From contig JAKVAZ010000006.1 in assembly GCA_022447225.1 (NCBI GenBank), forward strand, positions 124,001 through 188,000: DNA of 64,000 bases, in the 5' to 3' direction. The DNA is from Fuerstiella sp. GTDB lineage: Bacteria > Planctomycetota > Planctomycetia > Planctomycetales > Planctomycetaceae. Positions 45,290 to 53,849 of the stretch are shown here, piece after piece; the stretch's first letter is position 1, and each line of letters begins with the position of its first letter. The notes beneath the pieces were generated by a model that was not told where the DNA came from, did no database searches, and saw only the letters and a program-made list of their open reading frames with translations. The translations under genes and the position numbers were made by a program.

Positions 45290-46948
45290 TCAAACGTCGT
45301 TGAACCATTCACTTAGATCGCGAACGATTCTGTCCGGTTCTTCAGCGCCAATCACAGCCGATGAAACAGCGATTCGTTGGGCACCGGCACCGGCAACCTG
45401 CTCGACACGATTCCGATCAATTCCGCCAATCGCAAACCAGGGCTTTGTCACAAACCCGGCTGTAGCCATTAATTCCGGTCCTGCCAGGCTGTCAAAGTGT
45501 TTGGTACTGGACGCGAATACCGGTCCGACACCCAGATAGTCCGCTGCATGCGCCGCCGCTGAGTCAATGTCTGCAGCATTGTGGGTGGACAGACCAATCA
45601 ACAAATCGGCACCAACCACGCGCCGGACGTCTTTCACGCAGCAGTCCTGCTGCCCCAGATGGACTCCGTCTGCTCCGCTAAGGTAAGCAATATCGGATCG
45701 ATCATTGACAATGCACAACGCACCGGCCTCATGACAGATCTGAGCCAGCCATTTCGCTCGCGACAGAAGTTCGGAATCGTCCAGATGTTTCTCACGAAGC
45801 TGAATCATATCAGCTCCTCCCTGCAGGCAGGATTCGACAACCTGCTTCCATCCGTGCCGACACCCCTGTTCAGTGATCAGTACACAAACGGTTGCCTGCC
45901 CAAGTCGTTTTAGGCGGAAATAGCCGAAAACGACTCCGGTCAGCATGCGTTGATGAATTTCGTAAGCCCGGTAACGCAACTGCTTCATTTCGACAGAGAA
46001 CTCAGAGCTTATCAGCTTGCCAAATTCTTCGAGGCTGCGCAGAGATTCCTGGATCCTTTTTGAATTGGCATTCACAATATCTATTGTCCCGTGGCGGATC
46101 TGTTCCACAGACCCCGTGAGACCCGTTCCGCAGTCTCCCGGGACATCCCGTTCCAAAACCACAGAATGACTGTGAACACGGTCCGGATCAGTCGCCGCCA
46201 GTTTCTGCTCAGAAACCGCCAGACGGTGCCGCAGATCCTTCAACTCCCTTACCAGCGCGCTGTCGTCCGTGACGAAACGTGCACAGTCCTCAAGCACACG
46301 AATTCCTTCCCGAGCCCGGTTCATACAGGCATCCAGCACACGTGAAGGCTTACACGAATCATGGCTGAGCATTCTGTGATCAGCAGCGCCCGAACTTTCT
46401 ACCTCTGCTCCGGAAGTCACCCGAACGGTGACGGAATCAGCCTCGGCTTCCTGTATACCGCAGTTTGTCAGCAATAACTCCGCAGTCACCCCGTGTTGGC
46501 GCAACGTCCGGCAGACAGGAGTATTGAACTGCAGCATCGCTGAAAGCAGATGTTGACTGGAAATTGCTGCAGACCGCAGATCCATACGGGCGATTCGTCG
46601 CGTTTCCTCAATGATTCGGACCATCCCGGACGGGAGATGCAGGCTTCTCACAGCAACTGAAGCATCAGTATCGCTGTGTGTCGCAGTGGAAAATTCTTTT
46701 GCCGGAGTAAAGAAATTTGTGGCGACATCGTCTGTGGTCACACCGGCGGACCTCAACAAATCGCCTGCCGGACATTCCTGCTCGAGCAGGACACAAATCA
46801 GATGACCGGTACACTGAGCGAGTTCTTCAGACCCACAGCATTCTGCAACGCGCTGCAAAATTCGGAAAACAGACGGTGTCAACAGGAGCTCAGCGTCATC
46901 ACAAGGCAACTTGAAAACTCCAAACGCCTGTCCATTTTGCGCAAGCAT
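45290..46948 (-). CDS. thiE: Clp-N domain / ThiD2-like / ThiE fusion (thiamine-phosphate synthase)
   Basis: A 552-residue fusion. Residues about 15-170 carry two Clp-N type repeats: TPSVFRILQRVAECCGSEEL...HLICVLLEQECPAGDLLRSAG and MVRIIEETRRIARMDLRSAA...QHLLSAMLQFNTPVCRTL, of the class that begins ClpC. Residues about 195-335 match the ThiD2 domain that precedes ThiE in many bacteria (LDACMNRAREGIRVLEDCAR). The C-terminal 210 residues are ThiE, which joins HMP-PP to thiazole phosphate; MIQLREKHLDD, NDRSDIAYLSGADGVHLGQ and LGVGPVFAS are intact. The start at 46948 is the first ATG; a TTG at 46966 is possible. It is divergent from clpC. The Clp-N fusion is unusual. Confidence 0.85.
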   Translation of the reverse strand: MLAQNGQAFGVFKLPCDDAELLLTPSVFRILQRVAECCGSEELAQCTGHLICVLLEQECPAGDLLRSAGVTTDDVATNFFTPAKEFSTATHSDTDASVAVRSLHLPSGMVRIIEETRRIARMDLRSAAISSQHLLSAMLQFNTPVCRTLRQHGVTAELLLTNCGIQEAEADSVTVRVTSGAEVESSGAADHRMLSHDSCKPSRVLDACMNRAREGIRVLEDCARFVTDDSALVRELKDLRHRLAVSEQKLAATDPDRVHSHSVVLERDVPGDCGTGLTGSVEQIRHGTIDIVNANSKRIQESLRSLEEFGKLISSEFSVEMKQLRYRAYEIHQRMLTGVVFGYFRLKRLGQATVCVLITEQGCRHGWKQVVESCLQGGADMIQLREKHLDDSELLSRAKWLAQICHEAGALCIVNDRSDIAYLSGADGVHLGQQDCCVKDVRRVVGADLLIGLSTHNAADIDSAAAHAADYLGVGPVFASSTKHFDSLAGPELMATAGFVTKPWFAIGGIDRNRVEQVAGAGAQRIAVSSAVIGAEEPDRIVRDLSEWFNDV

Positions 46949-47488
46949 AAAGCCCGAACATTCCAATCCCTGGCCGAACAGTCAGTTAAAAGCAACCCTA
47001 AAGCCGGCTGTCCGCCAAAAAACCTCAGGAATACGGGGAAACAAACGACCGACGAATCCCGTTTCTGCGGCACTACTTCAGGAAGTCACCGGACGAGTGT
47101 ATCGGACAATCTTGTCGATCTTCACCGTCACCCATAGAATTCGGTATGTAATTCGCGTAACCGGACAATCTCGACTCAGCCTGCCACAGTGGCGGTCCGA
47201 CGGTGGGGATTGAACGGAACTTAACGATTTGACGGATGAAAGTCGCAGGATTCACTGGGGGACACAATGCGATAAGCTATTGCTCTCCCTGTAACCGATA
47301 TCGAACCTGAGGCAATTCTTTGTGTGCGTCGGTTAATCCAGACCCGGTATAAAATCCCGCGCTAGATTGACTGTAATCAGCCAAAGTTTCAACCGTCGGC
47401 CGAAGGACCCAGAAACATCAAAAGCTTTGAGGCTTGGAAGAGCTGACGAGCCTGTTGTTGAGACACTCTTTAACGAGAGGGAAGCCGA
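46949..47488. other. Divergent promoter region between thiE fusion and clpC
   Basis: A 540-bp gap. TATAAA at 47348-47353 could be a -10 element for clpC, but the hexamer 17 bases upstream is not a convincing -35. No CIRCE-type or CtsR-type box recognised. No gene seen. Confidence 0.4.
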
Positions 47489-50053
47489 ATGTACGAAAGA
47501 TTTACAGACCGGGCTCGCAAAGTGATGCAGCTGGCCAATCAGGAAGCCCAGCGATTCAATCACGAATACATCGGCACTGAACACGTCCTGCTGGGACTGG
47601 TCAAAGAGGGTTCCGGCGTTGCTGCGAATGTCCTGAAGAACCTGGACATCGACCTCCGCAAGATTCGAATCGAAGTCGAGAAGATTGTTCAGACCGGTCC
47701 CGACATGGTCACAATGGGCAAACTCCCGCAAACGCCGCGTGCAAAAAAGGTCATCGAGTATGCCATGGAAGAAGCGCGGAACCTGAACCACAACTATGTT
47801 GGCACGGAGCATCTGCTTCTCGGCCTGCTGCGGGAACAGGAAGGTGTTGCGGCACAGGTCTTAATGAATCTGGGAATGAAACTTGAAGATGTTCGTGACG
47901 AAGTCCTGAATCTTCTTGGGCACGGACTGGAAGCCGCCGAAGCAGGAGGTGGCGGTGAACGGACTGAGGGCAGTTCACAGCGAAGCGGAAGCCGCAGCAA
48001 AACGCCTGCCCTAGACAGCTTTGGTCGAGATCTGAGTGAACTGGCAAAGCAAAAGAAACTGGACCCGGTGATCGGCCGCGAACGCGAAATCGAACGTGTG
48101 ATTCAGATTCTTTGCCGTCGTCAAAAAAACAACCCGGTCCTGCTGGGTGAGGCCGGTGTCGGCAAGACTGCCATCGTGGAAGGCTTTGCCCAAATGGTCG
48201 TTGACGGGAATGTTCCCGATCTCCTTGCAGAACGTCGTATCATTGTCCTGGACTTGGCAATGATGGTCGCGGGTACCAAGTACCGTGGTCAGTTCGAAGA
48301 ACGTATCAAAGCGGTGATGAATGAAGTTCGCCGCGCGCGTAACACCATTCTTTTCATTGATGAGCTGCACACGCTTGTCGGAGCCGGTGGTGCAGAAGGC
48401 GCCATTGACGCTTCCAACGTTTTAAAACCGGCGCTCAGTCGTGGCGAACTCCAGGTGATCGGAGCCACAACACTGGATGAATATCGCAAGTACATCGAAA
48501 AAGACGGAGCACTCGAACGACGTTTCCAGACAGTAATGGTCAATCCTCCGTCACCCGAACAGGCCGTGGAAATCCTCAAAGGCCTGCGCGAACGTTATGA
48601 AGAACATCACCGGGTGCAGATCACGGATGATGCACTGGAAACAGCTGTCGAAATGTCGACTCGTTACATCACCTCCCGCTGTCTGCCGGACAAAGCCATC
48701 GACGTCATTGATGAATCGGGGGCCCGTATCCGTCTGAAATCGATGGTGCGGCCTCCGGATCTCAAGGAAATCGAAGATGAAATTCAGCGACTGAACCAGG
48801 CCAAAGAAGACGCCGTGGCAGAACAGCAGTTTGAAAAAGCGGCGTCGCTGCGTGATCAGGCCGATAAGCTCCGGCGAAAGAAAGACCAGCTAACCGAAGA
48901 ATGGCGTGAAAAATCACGCAAGACAGACGGTGTGGTGGACGCTGAAGTTGTGGCCGAAGTGGTGGCCAAGATGACCGGAATTCCACTCACTCGACTCTCC
49001 AGCGAAGACGCCGTCCGCCTCCTGCAAATGGAAGACGAACTTCACAAACGTGTGATCAGTCAGGATGAACCGATCACACAGGTCTGCAAAGCCGTCCGAC
49101 GAAGCCGCAGCGGCCTGAAGGATCCTAAACGACCAACCGGTGCGTTTCTGTTTTCCGGCCCCACCGGAGTCGGTAAAACACTGCTGGCCAAGACCTTGGC
49201 CGAATTTATGTTCGGAGACGAAGATGCACTGATCCAGATCGACATGTCCGAGTACATGGAAAAACACAACGTCAGCCGACTGATCGGTGCTCCTCCTGGA
49301 TACGTGGGCTATGAAGAAGGTGGTCAGCTCACCGAAAAAATTCGCCGGCGCCCTTATGCAGTTGTGCTGCTGGATGAGATCGAAAAAGCTCATCATGATG
49401 TATTCAATATGTTGCTGCAGATCATGGAAGAAGGGCATTTGACCGACAGCTTCGGCCGAACGGTCGACTTCAAAAATGTTGTTGTGATCATGACCACCAA
49501 TGCCGGAGCCAACCAAATGGCCCACGGCGGCAGTATGGGACTCCACACTCTTCGTGATACGGATGAGGAGCAGTCTTATGACGACATGAAGAAAAACCTG
49601 ATGCACGAACTGCAGAAGCAGTTCAAACCGGAATTCCTTGGACGTCTGGACGAAGTCGTCGTATTCCGTAAACTGACCCGCTCAGAACTCATGGAAATCG
49701 TGGACATCGAACTGGCTAAGGTTTACGACAGACTGATGGAACGAGGCCTGCGTCTGGTGCTAAGCAATGAAGCACGCGGGTTTATTATCGATAAAGGCGA
49801 AGTGGACGACGGCCTGGATTACGGTGCTCGACCACTACGACGGAGTGTTGAGCGTTTCATCGAAGACACACTGTCTGAAGAACTGCTGCGAGGCACATTC
49901 GAAGGCAAAAATGTGATCAACGTGTCTGTCACTGAAGTCGGGGATCAAAAGCAGCTGAGGTTTGACGGTGACTTTGAAGAACCACCGGAAACAGTCGAAG
50001 AAGGAGAACTGGCCGGAGTCGGGTCCGGTGAGGAATCGACGGATGATCAGTAG
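47489..50053 (+). CDS. clpC: ATP-dependent Clp protease ATP-binding subunit ClpC
   Basis: An 854-residue HSP100 unfoldase. Domains in order: Clp-N repeats (1-145, [16 protein letters not shown] and [14 protein letters not shown]), AAA+ domain 1 with Walker [14 protein letters not shown] (about 215-227), middle domain with UVR motif ([20 protein letters not shown], about 448-467), AAA+ domain 2 with Walker [17 protein letters not shown] (about 556-571), and D2-small. A Gly-rich acidic tail closes the protein. GGGAAG precedes the ATG. ClpC feeds unfolded substrates to ClpP. A strong terminator follows at 50095-50123. Divergent partner: the Clp-N/ThiE fusion. Confidence 0.97.
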   Translation: MYERFTDRARKVMQLANQEAQRFNHEYIGTEHVLLGLVKEGSGVAANVLKNLDIDLRKIRIEVEKIVQTGPDMVTMGKLPQTPRAKKVIEYAMEEARNLNHNYVGTEHLLLGLLREQEGVAAQVLMNLGMKLEDVRDEVLNLLGHGLEAAEAGGGGERTEGSSQRSGSRSKTPALDSFGRDLSELAKQKKLDPVIGREREIERVIQILCRRQKNNPVLLGEAGVGKTAIVEGFAQMVVDGNVPDLLAERRIIVLDLAMMVAGTKYRGQFEERIKAVMNEVRRARNTILFIDELHTLVGAGGAEGAIDASNVLKPALSRGELQVIGATTLDEYRKYIEKDGALERRFQTVMVNPPSPEQAVEILKGLRERYEEHHRVQITDDALETAVEMSTRYITSRCLPDKAIDVIDESGARIRLKSMVRPPDLKEIEDEIQRLNQAKEDAVAEQQFEKAASLRDQADKLRRKKDQLTEEWREKSRKTDGVVDAEVVAEVVAKMTGIPLTRLSSEDAVRLLQMEDELHKRVISQDEPITQVCKAVRRSRSGLKDPKRPTGAFLFSGPTGVGKTLLAKTLAEFMFGDEDALIQIDMSEYMEKHNVSRLIGAPPGYVGYEEGGQLTEKIRRRPYAVVLLDEIEKAHHDVFNMLLQIMEEGHLTDSFGRTVDFKNVVVIMTTNAGANQMAHGGSMGLHTLRDTDEEQSYDDMKKNLMHELQKQFKPEFLGRLDEVVVFRKLTRSELMEIVDIELAKVYDRLMERGLRLVLSNEARGFIIDKGEVDDGLDYGARPLRRSVERFIEDTLSEELLRGTFEGKNVINVSVTEVGDQKQLRFDGDFEEPPETVEEGELAGVGSGEESTDDQ

Positions 50054-50094
50054 GCAACAGCGATGACGTCGGTCTCTGCCTGTAAACATGATTC

Positions 50095-50123
50095 AGTCCC
50101 CGGTCACCTGACCGGGGACTTTT
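50095..50123 (+). terminator. Intrinsic terminator of clpC
   Basis: A GC-rich hairpin, AGTCCCCGGTCA then CC then TGACCGGGGACT, is fully complementary and is followed directly by TTTT, 42 bp after the clpC stop. Confidence 0.85.
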
Positions 50124-50258
50124 AAGTTATAAACAGCTTCTCATTAAGCAAATGTTCAGATCATGTCACTGTTTCTTTCGGGAATTCGTCCTTCCTGGCG
50201 AACAGGACACTGTCGAATGTTTTGCTGAACCTGCAGGACAGATGACTGCGGAACAGAC

Positions 50259-51665
50259 ATGCAGGAATTCCTGCTCAGACGGAGCCGGATGTTGAAACTG
50301 CGCCATGTTATCCTTGGAACCACCGGCTGGCTGACCGTCATTATCTCCGTCTGCCTGTCTACACACTCCAGACTGGCTCAACAGTCCGCAAGTCTGACGA
50401 AACTGTCAGGAGATCTCCGCGGCTGGATCACCGGCGCCCGAAACGTCGAACAGGCAAAAACTTCGGTACCACTGAGGATCGCTTTGCACGATCCCGTGTT
50501 TGTTGCCACAACCAATGACCGCTTCATTCAGGCAGGCTACGTCTCAAATATCGACGGAACCAGGGCCCACAATCCGAAGTACGTGCAGTCCGCGGAGATC
50601 GTGATCTATCACAGCGTGCTGGCTCAGTTTCCTGACGGTTGCCACCTGGAATATTACACCACTCCGATGAACCTCGACCAGGTCATCACCACAATGATTC
50701 CTCCGGAACGCCGCGTTGAGATTGCAGCGATGGTCCGAAGTGAGTGGGGTGTCCATGAGAACATTGTGCTGGAACAGCTGGAACCGGTGGTAAAAGAAGG
50801 AATGAATCGGGCCATCAGGGCTGTCGAAGCTGAACTGCCCGGAATCATCAGTAACTATCAGAAAGATTTTCAACACCTGAGTACTAGATTTCAGGCAGAG
50901 ATTCTGACCCGGCAGCTTATCCCGATTGTTCGCGAAGAGATTCTGCCAATCATTAAGGAAGAATCTCAACCGCTCGCAATGGAAATCGGCAGGTCACTTT
51001 GGAATCGCGTCTCACTGACATCATTCGCCTTACGCTATCTTTACGATGTTTCACCACTCCCGGAACGCAGCGCCGTCCGCACAGAATTCGAGCGATTTAT
51101 TGAACGTGAAGCCGTGCCGGAACTGGAGGCCCGCACTGATGAACTCATTGGTGTCACCAGGCAGATCATTAAACGTGTTATGGAAAATGAATCGGTTCGC
51201 AGTAAGGTTCGGGATACCATTCAACATATCATGGAAGACCCGGAAGCGAGCCGCGTCCTCGGAGTTATCGTCCGCAAGGCGACAATCGAAAATACCGTCC
51301 TGCACAGTGAGCTTAAACAGTACTGGAACAGCCGACAGACAAGAACCGCCCTTCGGGTCACCTCCGACCGACTCGAACCAATGGTGCGTTCCATCGGTGA
51401 TCTGATCTTTGGCAATCGTGAGAAAGGAATTACGGCCGAATTTTCGCGAGTACTCAGATCGCAGATACTCAGAAAAGACCGACGATGGTTCGTCATAGTT
51501 CCGGATAATCTCAGCAACCAACCCGGCTCTATTGAGATCCGGGTCGCAGGTAAACCGATGCAGTATCCGCTGAGATTTTTCGGTCAGCAGCAAAGCCCGC
51601 TGACTCCCGAATCTCAGCGGTTCGACTCATCTTCTTCTCCGGAAGTCAGGGGAGCATCAATGTGA
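50259..51665 (+). CDS. Membrane-anchored helical protein beside MlaFE-type ABC gene
   Basis: A 468-residue protein with an N-terminal hydrophobic helix (about 16-35, VILGTTGWLTVIISVCLSTH) acting as signal or anchor, a short globular region (60-130) and a long amphipathic helical body (about 150-400) rich in Glu/Arg/Val, e.g. MVRSEWGVHENIVLEQLEPV, NRAIRAVEAELPGI and TRQLIPIVREEILPIIKEE. The C-terminal part has a small beta segment. No MCE (MlaD) motif was recognised. It lies 122 bp upstream of a fused ATPase-MlaE permease gene on the same strand and is the natural candidate for its periplasmic partner. The start at 50259 could also be 50289. Confidence 0.7.
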   Translation: MQEFLLRRSRMLKLRHVILGTTGWLTVIISVCLSTHSRLAQQSASLTKLSGDLRGWITGARNVEQAKTSVPLRIALHDPVFVATTNDRFIQAGYVSNIDGTRAHNPKYVQSAEIVIYHSVLAQFPDGCHLEYYTTPMNLDQVITTMIPPERRVEIAAMVRSEWGVHENIVLEQLEPVVKEGMNRAIRAVEAELPGIISNYQKDFQHLSTRFQAEILTRQLIPIVREEILPIIKEESQPLAMEIGRSLWNRVSLTSFALRYLYDVSPLPERSAVRTEFERFIEREAVPELEARTDELIGVTRQIIKRVMENESVRSKVRDTIQHIMEDPEASRVLGVIVRKATIENTVLHSELKQYWNSRQTRTALRVTSDRLEPMVRSIGDLIFGNREKGITAEFSRVLRSQILRKDRRWFVIVPDNLSNQPGSIEIRVAGKPMQYPLRFFGQQQSPLTPESQRFDSSSSPEVRGASM

Positions 51666-51787
51666 ATTCGAAAAGTAACGTCCCGCAGTCTATGTGGCGT
51701 ATCAATGTGCTGCGAAAACAACGCTGCCAGTGTCTGACAGGCGAATTTTCATCTGCCAATCACTCCGAAAGCAACTGACTGTCCGCC

Positions 51788-53437
51788 ATGACAACCGATT
51801 CCGGCTTTGATACTCCCGCCAGTTCACAAACGGTCCCCCCCCCTGATCCCCCCCGAAAGACGGATGAGGGAGTCTCCGTTCATTTATCAGAAATGTCCAT
51901 CAGCGCAGGCGGGCGTTCACTGCTGTGCAACTCTGCAGCAGAATTTCCGGGCGGATGCGTCAGTCTGATCATTGGCTGCAGCGGTGTTGGCAAATCACTG
52001 CTACTGCGAATTCTCGCGGGCCTAATCGACTCGTCTGACGATGCTATCAGATGGACCGGTCAAATTGACCGTCAATCGTCCTCCGGCCCCCGCCCCGATT
52101 CTTCAGCGGCGGTCGTGTTCCAGAACTATGCGCTGTTCGACGAACTGACGCCACGGGAAAACGTGGAAATCGCACTGGATCACACAGCCTCCCCTTCTGC
52201 CACACAAGCCAGCGTCAGCGATCGGGCCTCAGGTCTCCTGGACCAGCTCGGAGTCCCCACCGATCGACCAACCTCCGTGTTAAGCGGCGGTCAGCAACAG
52301 CGTCTTGCCATTGCCAGAGCCGTTGCAATGGATACCGATATCATTCTCTATGACGAGCCAACATCCGGTCTGGATGCCGCCACGGCCGAACGAGTAGCCC
52401 GGCTGATCCGGTCAACACAGGAACAGTTCCGGCGGACTTCGGTGATTATCACTCATGACTTCCAGGCACTAAAGACGATCGCAGACCGGATCTATGTCCT
52501 GAATCATGTTCGTCATTCTCTTGAAGAAATCCCGCGCGAGCAATGGGACCGGTTAAGCAAAGCTATTGGCGACCCGCCTGACGTCGACACCGACAGCCCG
52601 CCACAACCCGGCCTACCAGCTAAACTCATGTCGGCGGGGTCGCGTTTTCTTGGTCGCAGCGGACAGTCCATTGAAGAAATCGTGAGGTTGCCCTGGTCAC
52701 TGCTGCCGATGTGGAACAGCTTCCGCTGGGGACTTCGAAGCACACGTCACTATCTGGGTCTGGTCGCCGGTCCGTCGGCCTGTGTCTACATCACGATTGC
52801 CGGAATCATCATCGGTTTCGTGTCTCAGGATTTTATTTTTCGTTATTTGCCCTTTCGTCAGTACACGGAACCTCTGCTGATTGAAAACCTGCTGCATGCA
52901 ACCGGTTTTTCACTTTACCGATTCCTGGTGCCGCTTCTGTGCACGATTCTGATCGCTGCCCGGTCTGGAGCTGCGGTGGCCGCCGATATTGGCAGTAAGG
53001 TCTATGGAAATCAGATCGATGCGATGAAAACAATCGGCATTGATCCCGAACGATCACTGCGGACACCCATTCTCTATGCTTTTCTGCTGGGAACTCCACT
53101 GCTGACACTGCTGAGTTATGCAGCAGCAACGCTCACTGCAGCAGTCGCATTTCTGGCCACCCATGCCGATCAGGGTGTGGTATTCTGGGATGCACACTAC
53201 CACAAAGAGCTGCGTGACCCGGCAGCAGTATTCTACTGCGGAAGCAACTGGTTAATTGCGAAGCTGCTGTGTTGCGCCGCCGGAATCGCAATGGTCGCCT
53301 GGAACTGTGGATCAACACCAAAGCAATCCGGACCGGAAATCAGTACCGGTGTCACGCGAACAATTCTCTGGTCAACGTTACTCGTCCTGCTGGTCCACCT
53401 GCTGTTCTCCCTGCTGGAATTCCAGGCTCCGGTTTGA
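51788..53437 (+). CDS. ABC transporter, fused MlaF-type ATPase and MlaE permease
   Basis: A 549-residue fusion. The N-terminal half is a complete ABC ATPase: Walker A GCSGVGKS (63-70), Q-loop FQNYALFDELT, signature LSGGQQQRLAIAR (about 164-176), Walker B IILYDEPTSGLD (about 185-196) and H-loop ITHDFQ. The C-terminal half (about 300-549) has the MlaE permease signature RSGAAVAADIGSKVYGNQID (about 395-414) then AMKTIGIDPE, and several hydrophobic helices. In Proteobacteria MlaF and MlaE are separate genes that move phospholipids across the envelope; here they are joined in one protein. The gene upstream encodes a possible periplasmic partner. No MlaD, MlaB or MlaC homologue is adjacent. Confidence 0.88.
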   Translation: MTTDSGFDTPASSQTVPPPDPPRKTDEGVSVHLSEMSISAGGRSLLCNSAAEFPGGCVSLIIGCSGVGKSLLLRILAGLIDSSDDAIRWTGQIDRQSSSGPRPDSSAAVVFQNYALFDELTPRENVEIALDHTASPSATQASVSDRASGLLDQLGVPTDRPTSVLSGGQQQRLAIARAVAMDTDIILYDEPTSGLDAATAERVARLIRSTQEQFRRTSVIITHDFQALKTIADRIYVLNHVRHSLEEIPREQWDRLSKAIGDPPDVDTDSPPQPGLPAKLMSAGSRFLGRSGQSIEEIVRLPWSLLPMWNSFRWGLRSTRHYLGLVAGPSACVYITIAGIIIGFVSQDFIFRYLPFRQYTEPLLIENLLHATGFSLYRFLVPLLCTILIAARSGAAVAADIGSKVYGNQIDAMKTIGIDPERSLRTPILYAFLLGTPLLTLLSYAAATLTAAVAFLATHADQGVVFWDAHYHKELRDPAAVFYCGSNWLIAKLLCCAAGIAMVAWNCGSTPKQSGPEISTGVTRTILWSTLLVLLVHLLFSLLEFQAPV

Positions 53438-53849
53438 CGGCCGGCAGCTTTCATACTTTGAGAGACCGCATCACTAAAACTGACGGTATGTTCTGCCGGT
53501 CTTTCTCACACAGACGGCTCTCCCTTAGACCATCAAACGCTGCACTGGAAGTCCTGTGCTACTGTTTGACCGAAATCCTGAGAGATGTAGCAAGTTCGGT
53601 TAGTTTTTTGATCACGAACACCGTCAGAAAGCACCCGTTAAAACATGACAGAACCAGCAAAAGAAACACGGTCAACACAGAACCACCCGACGGGCACTGC
53701 ACACAGCCTGCCAATATCGTCAAACACTCCTTCCGGCTTAGAATTCGGTCGCCTGAAACGACTGGAATTTCGGTCTCCGTAAATCCATCCGTTCCCGAAT
53801 CACACGATTCTTGCACGTGGTCCGTTTCACTAAGAGGTCAACACAGATC
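53438..53849. other. Convergent intergenic region
   Basis: A 412-bp gap between the ABC gene and the OstA-like gene. It contains one weak small-membrane-protein frame on the minus strand (listed separately) and no terminator that I could pair convincingly. Confidence 0.4.
53559..53816 (-). CDS. Possible small membrane protein
   Basis: A minus-strand frame 34 bp downstream of the OstA-like gene. The frame from the GTG at 53816 is 85 codons; a shorter form would start at a TTG with AAGGAG about 11 bases upstream and encode about 52 residues. The end of the translation has one good hydrophobic helix (SVLTVFLLLVLSCFNGCFLT) followed by a basic tail (VFVIKKLTEL). Plausible for a tiny membrane subunit, but start and codon evidence are weak. 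Confidence 0.25.
   Translation of the reverse strand: MQESCDSGTDGFTETEIPVVSGDRILSRKECLTILAGCVQCPSGGSVLTVFLLLVLSCFNGCFLTVFVIKKLTELATSLRISVKQ

Noticed and set aside
48914-49606. 230-codon minus-strand frame inside clpC
   Set aside because: Antisense of a highly conserved AAA+ domain; His/Phe-rich translation without likeness to any family.
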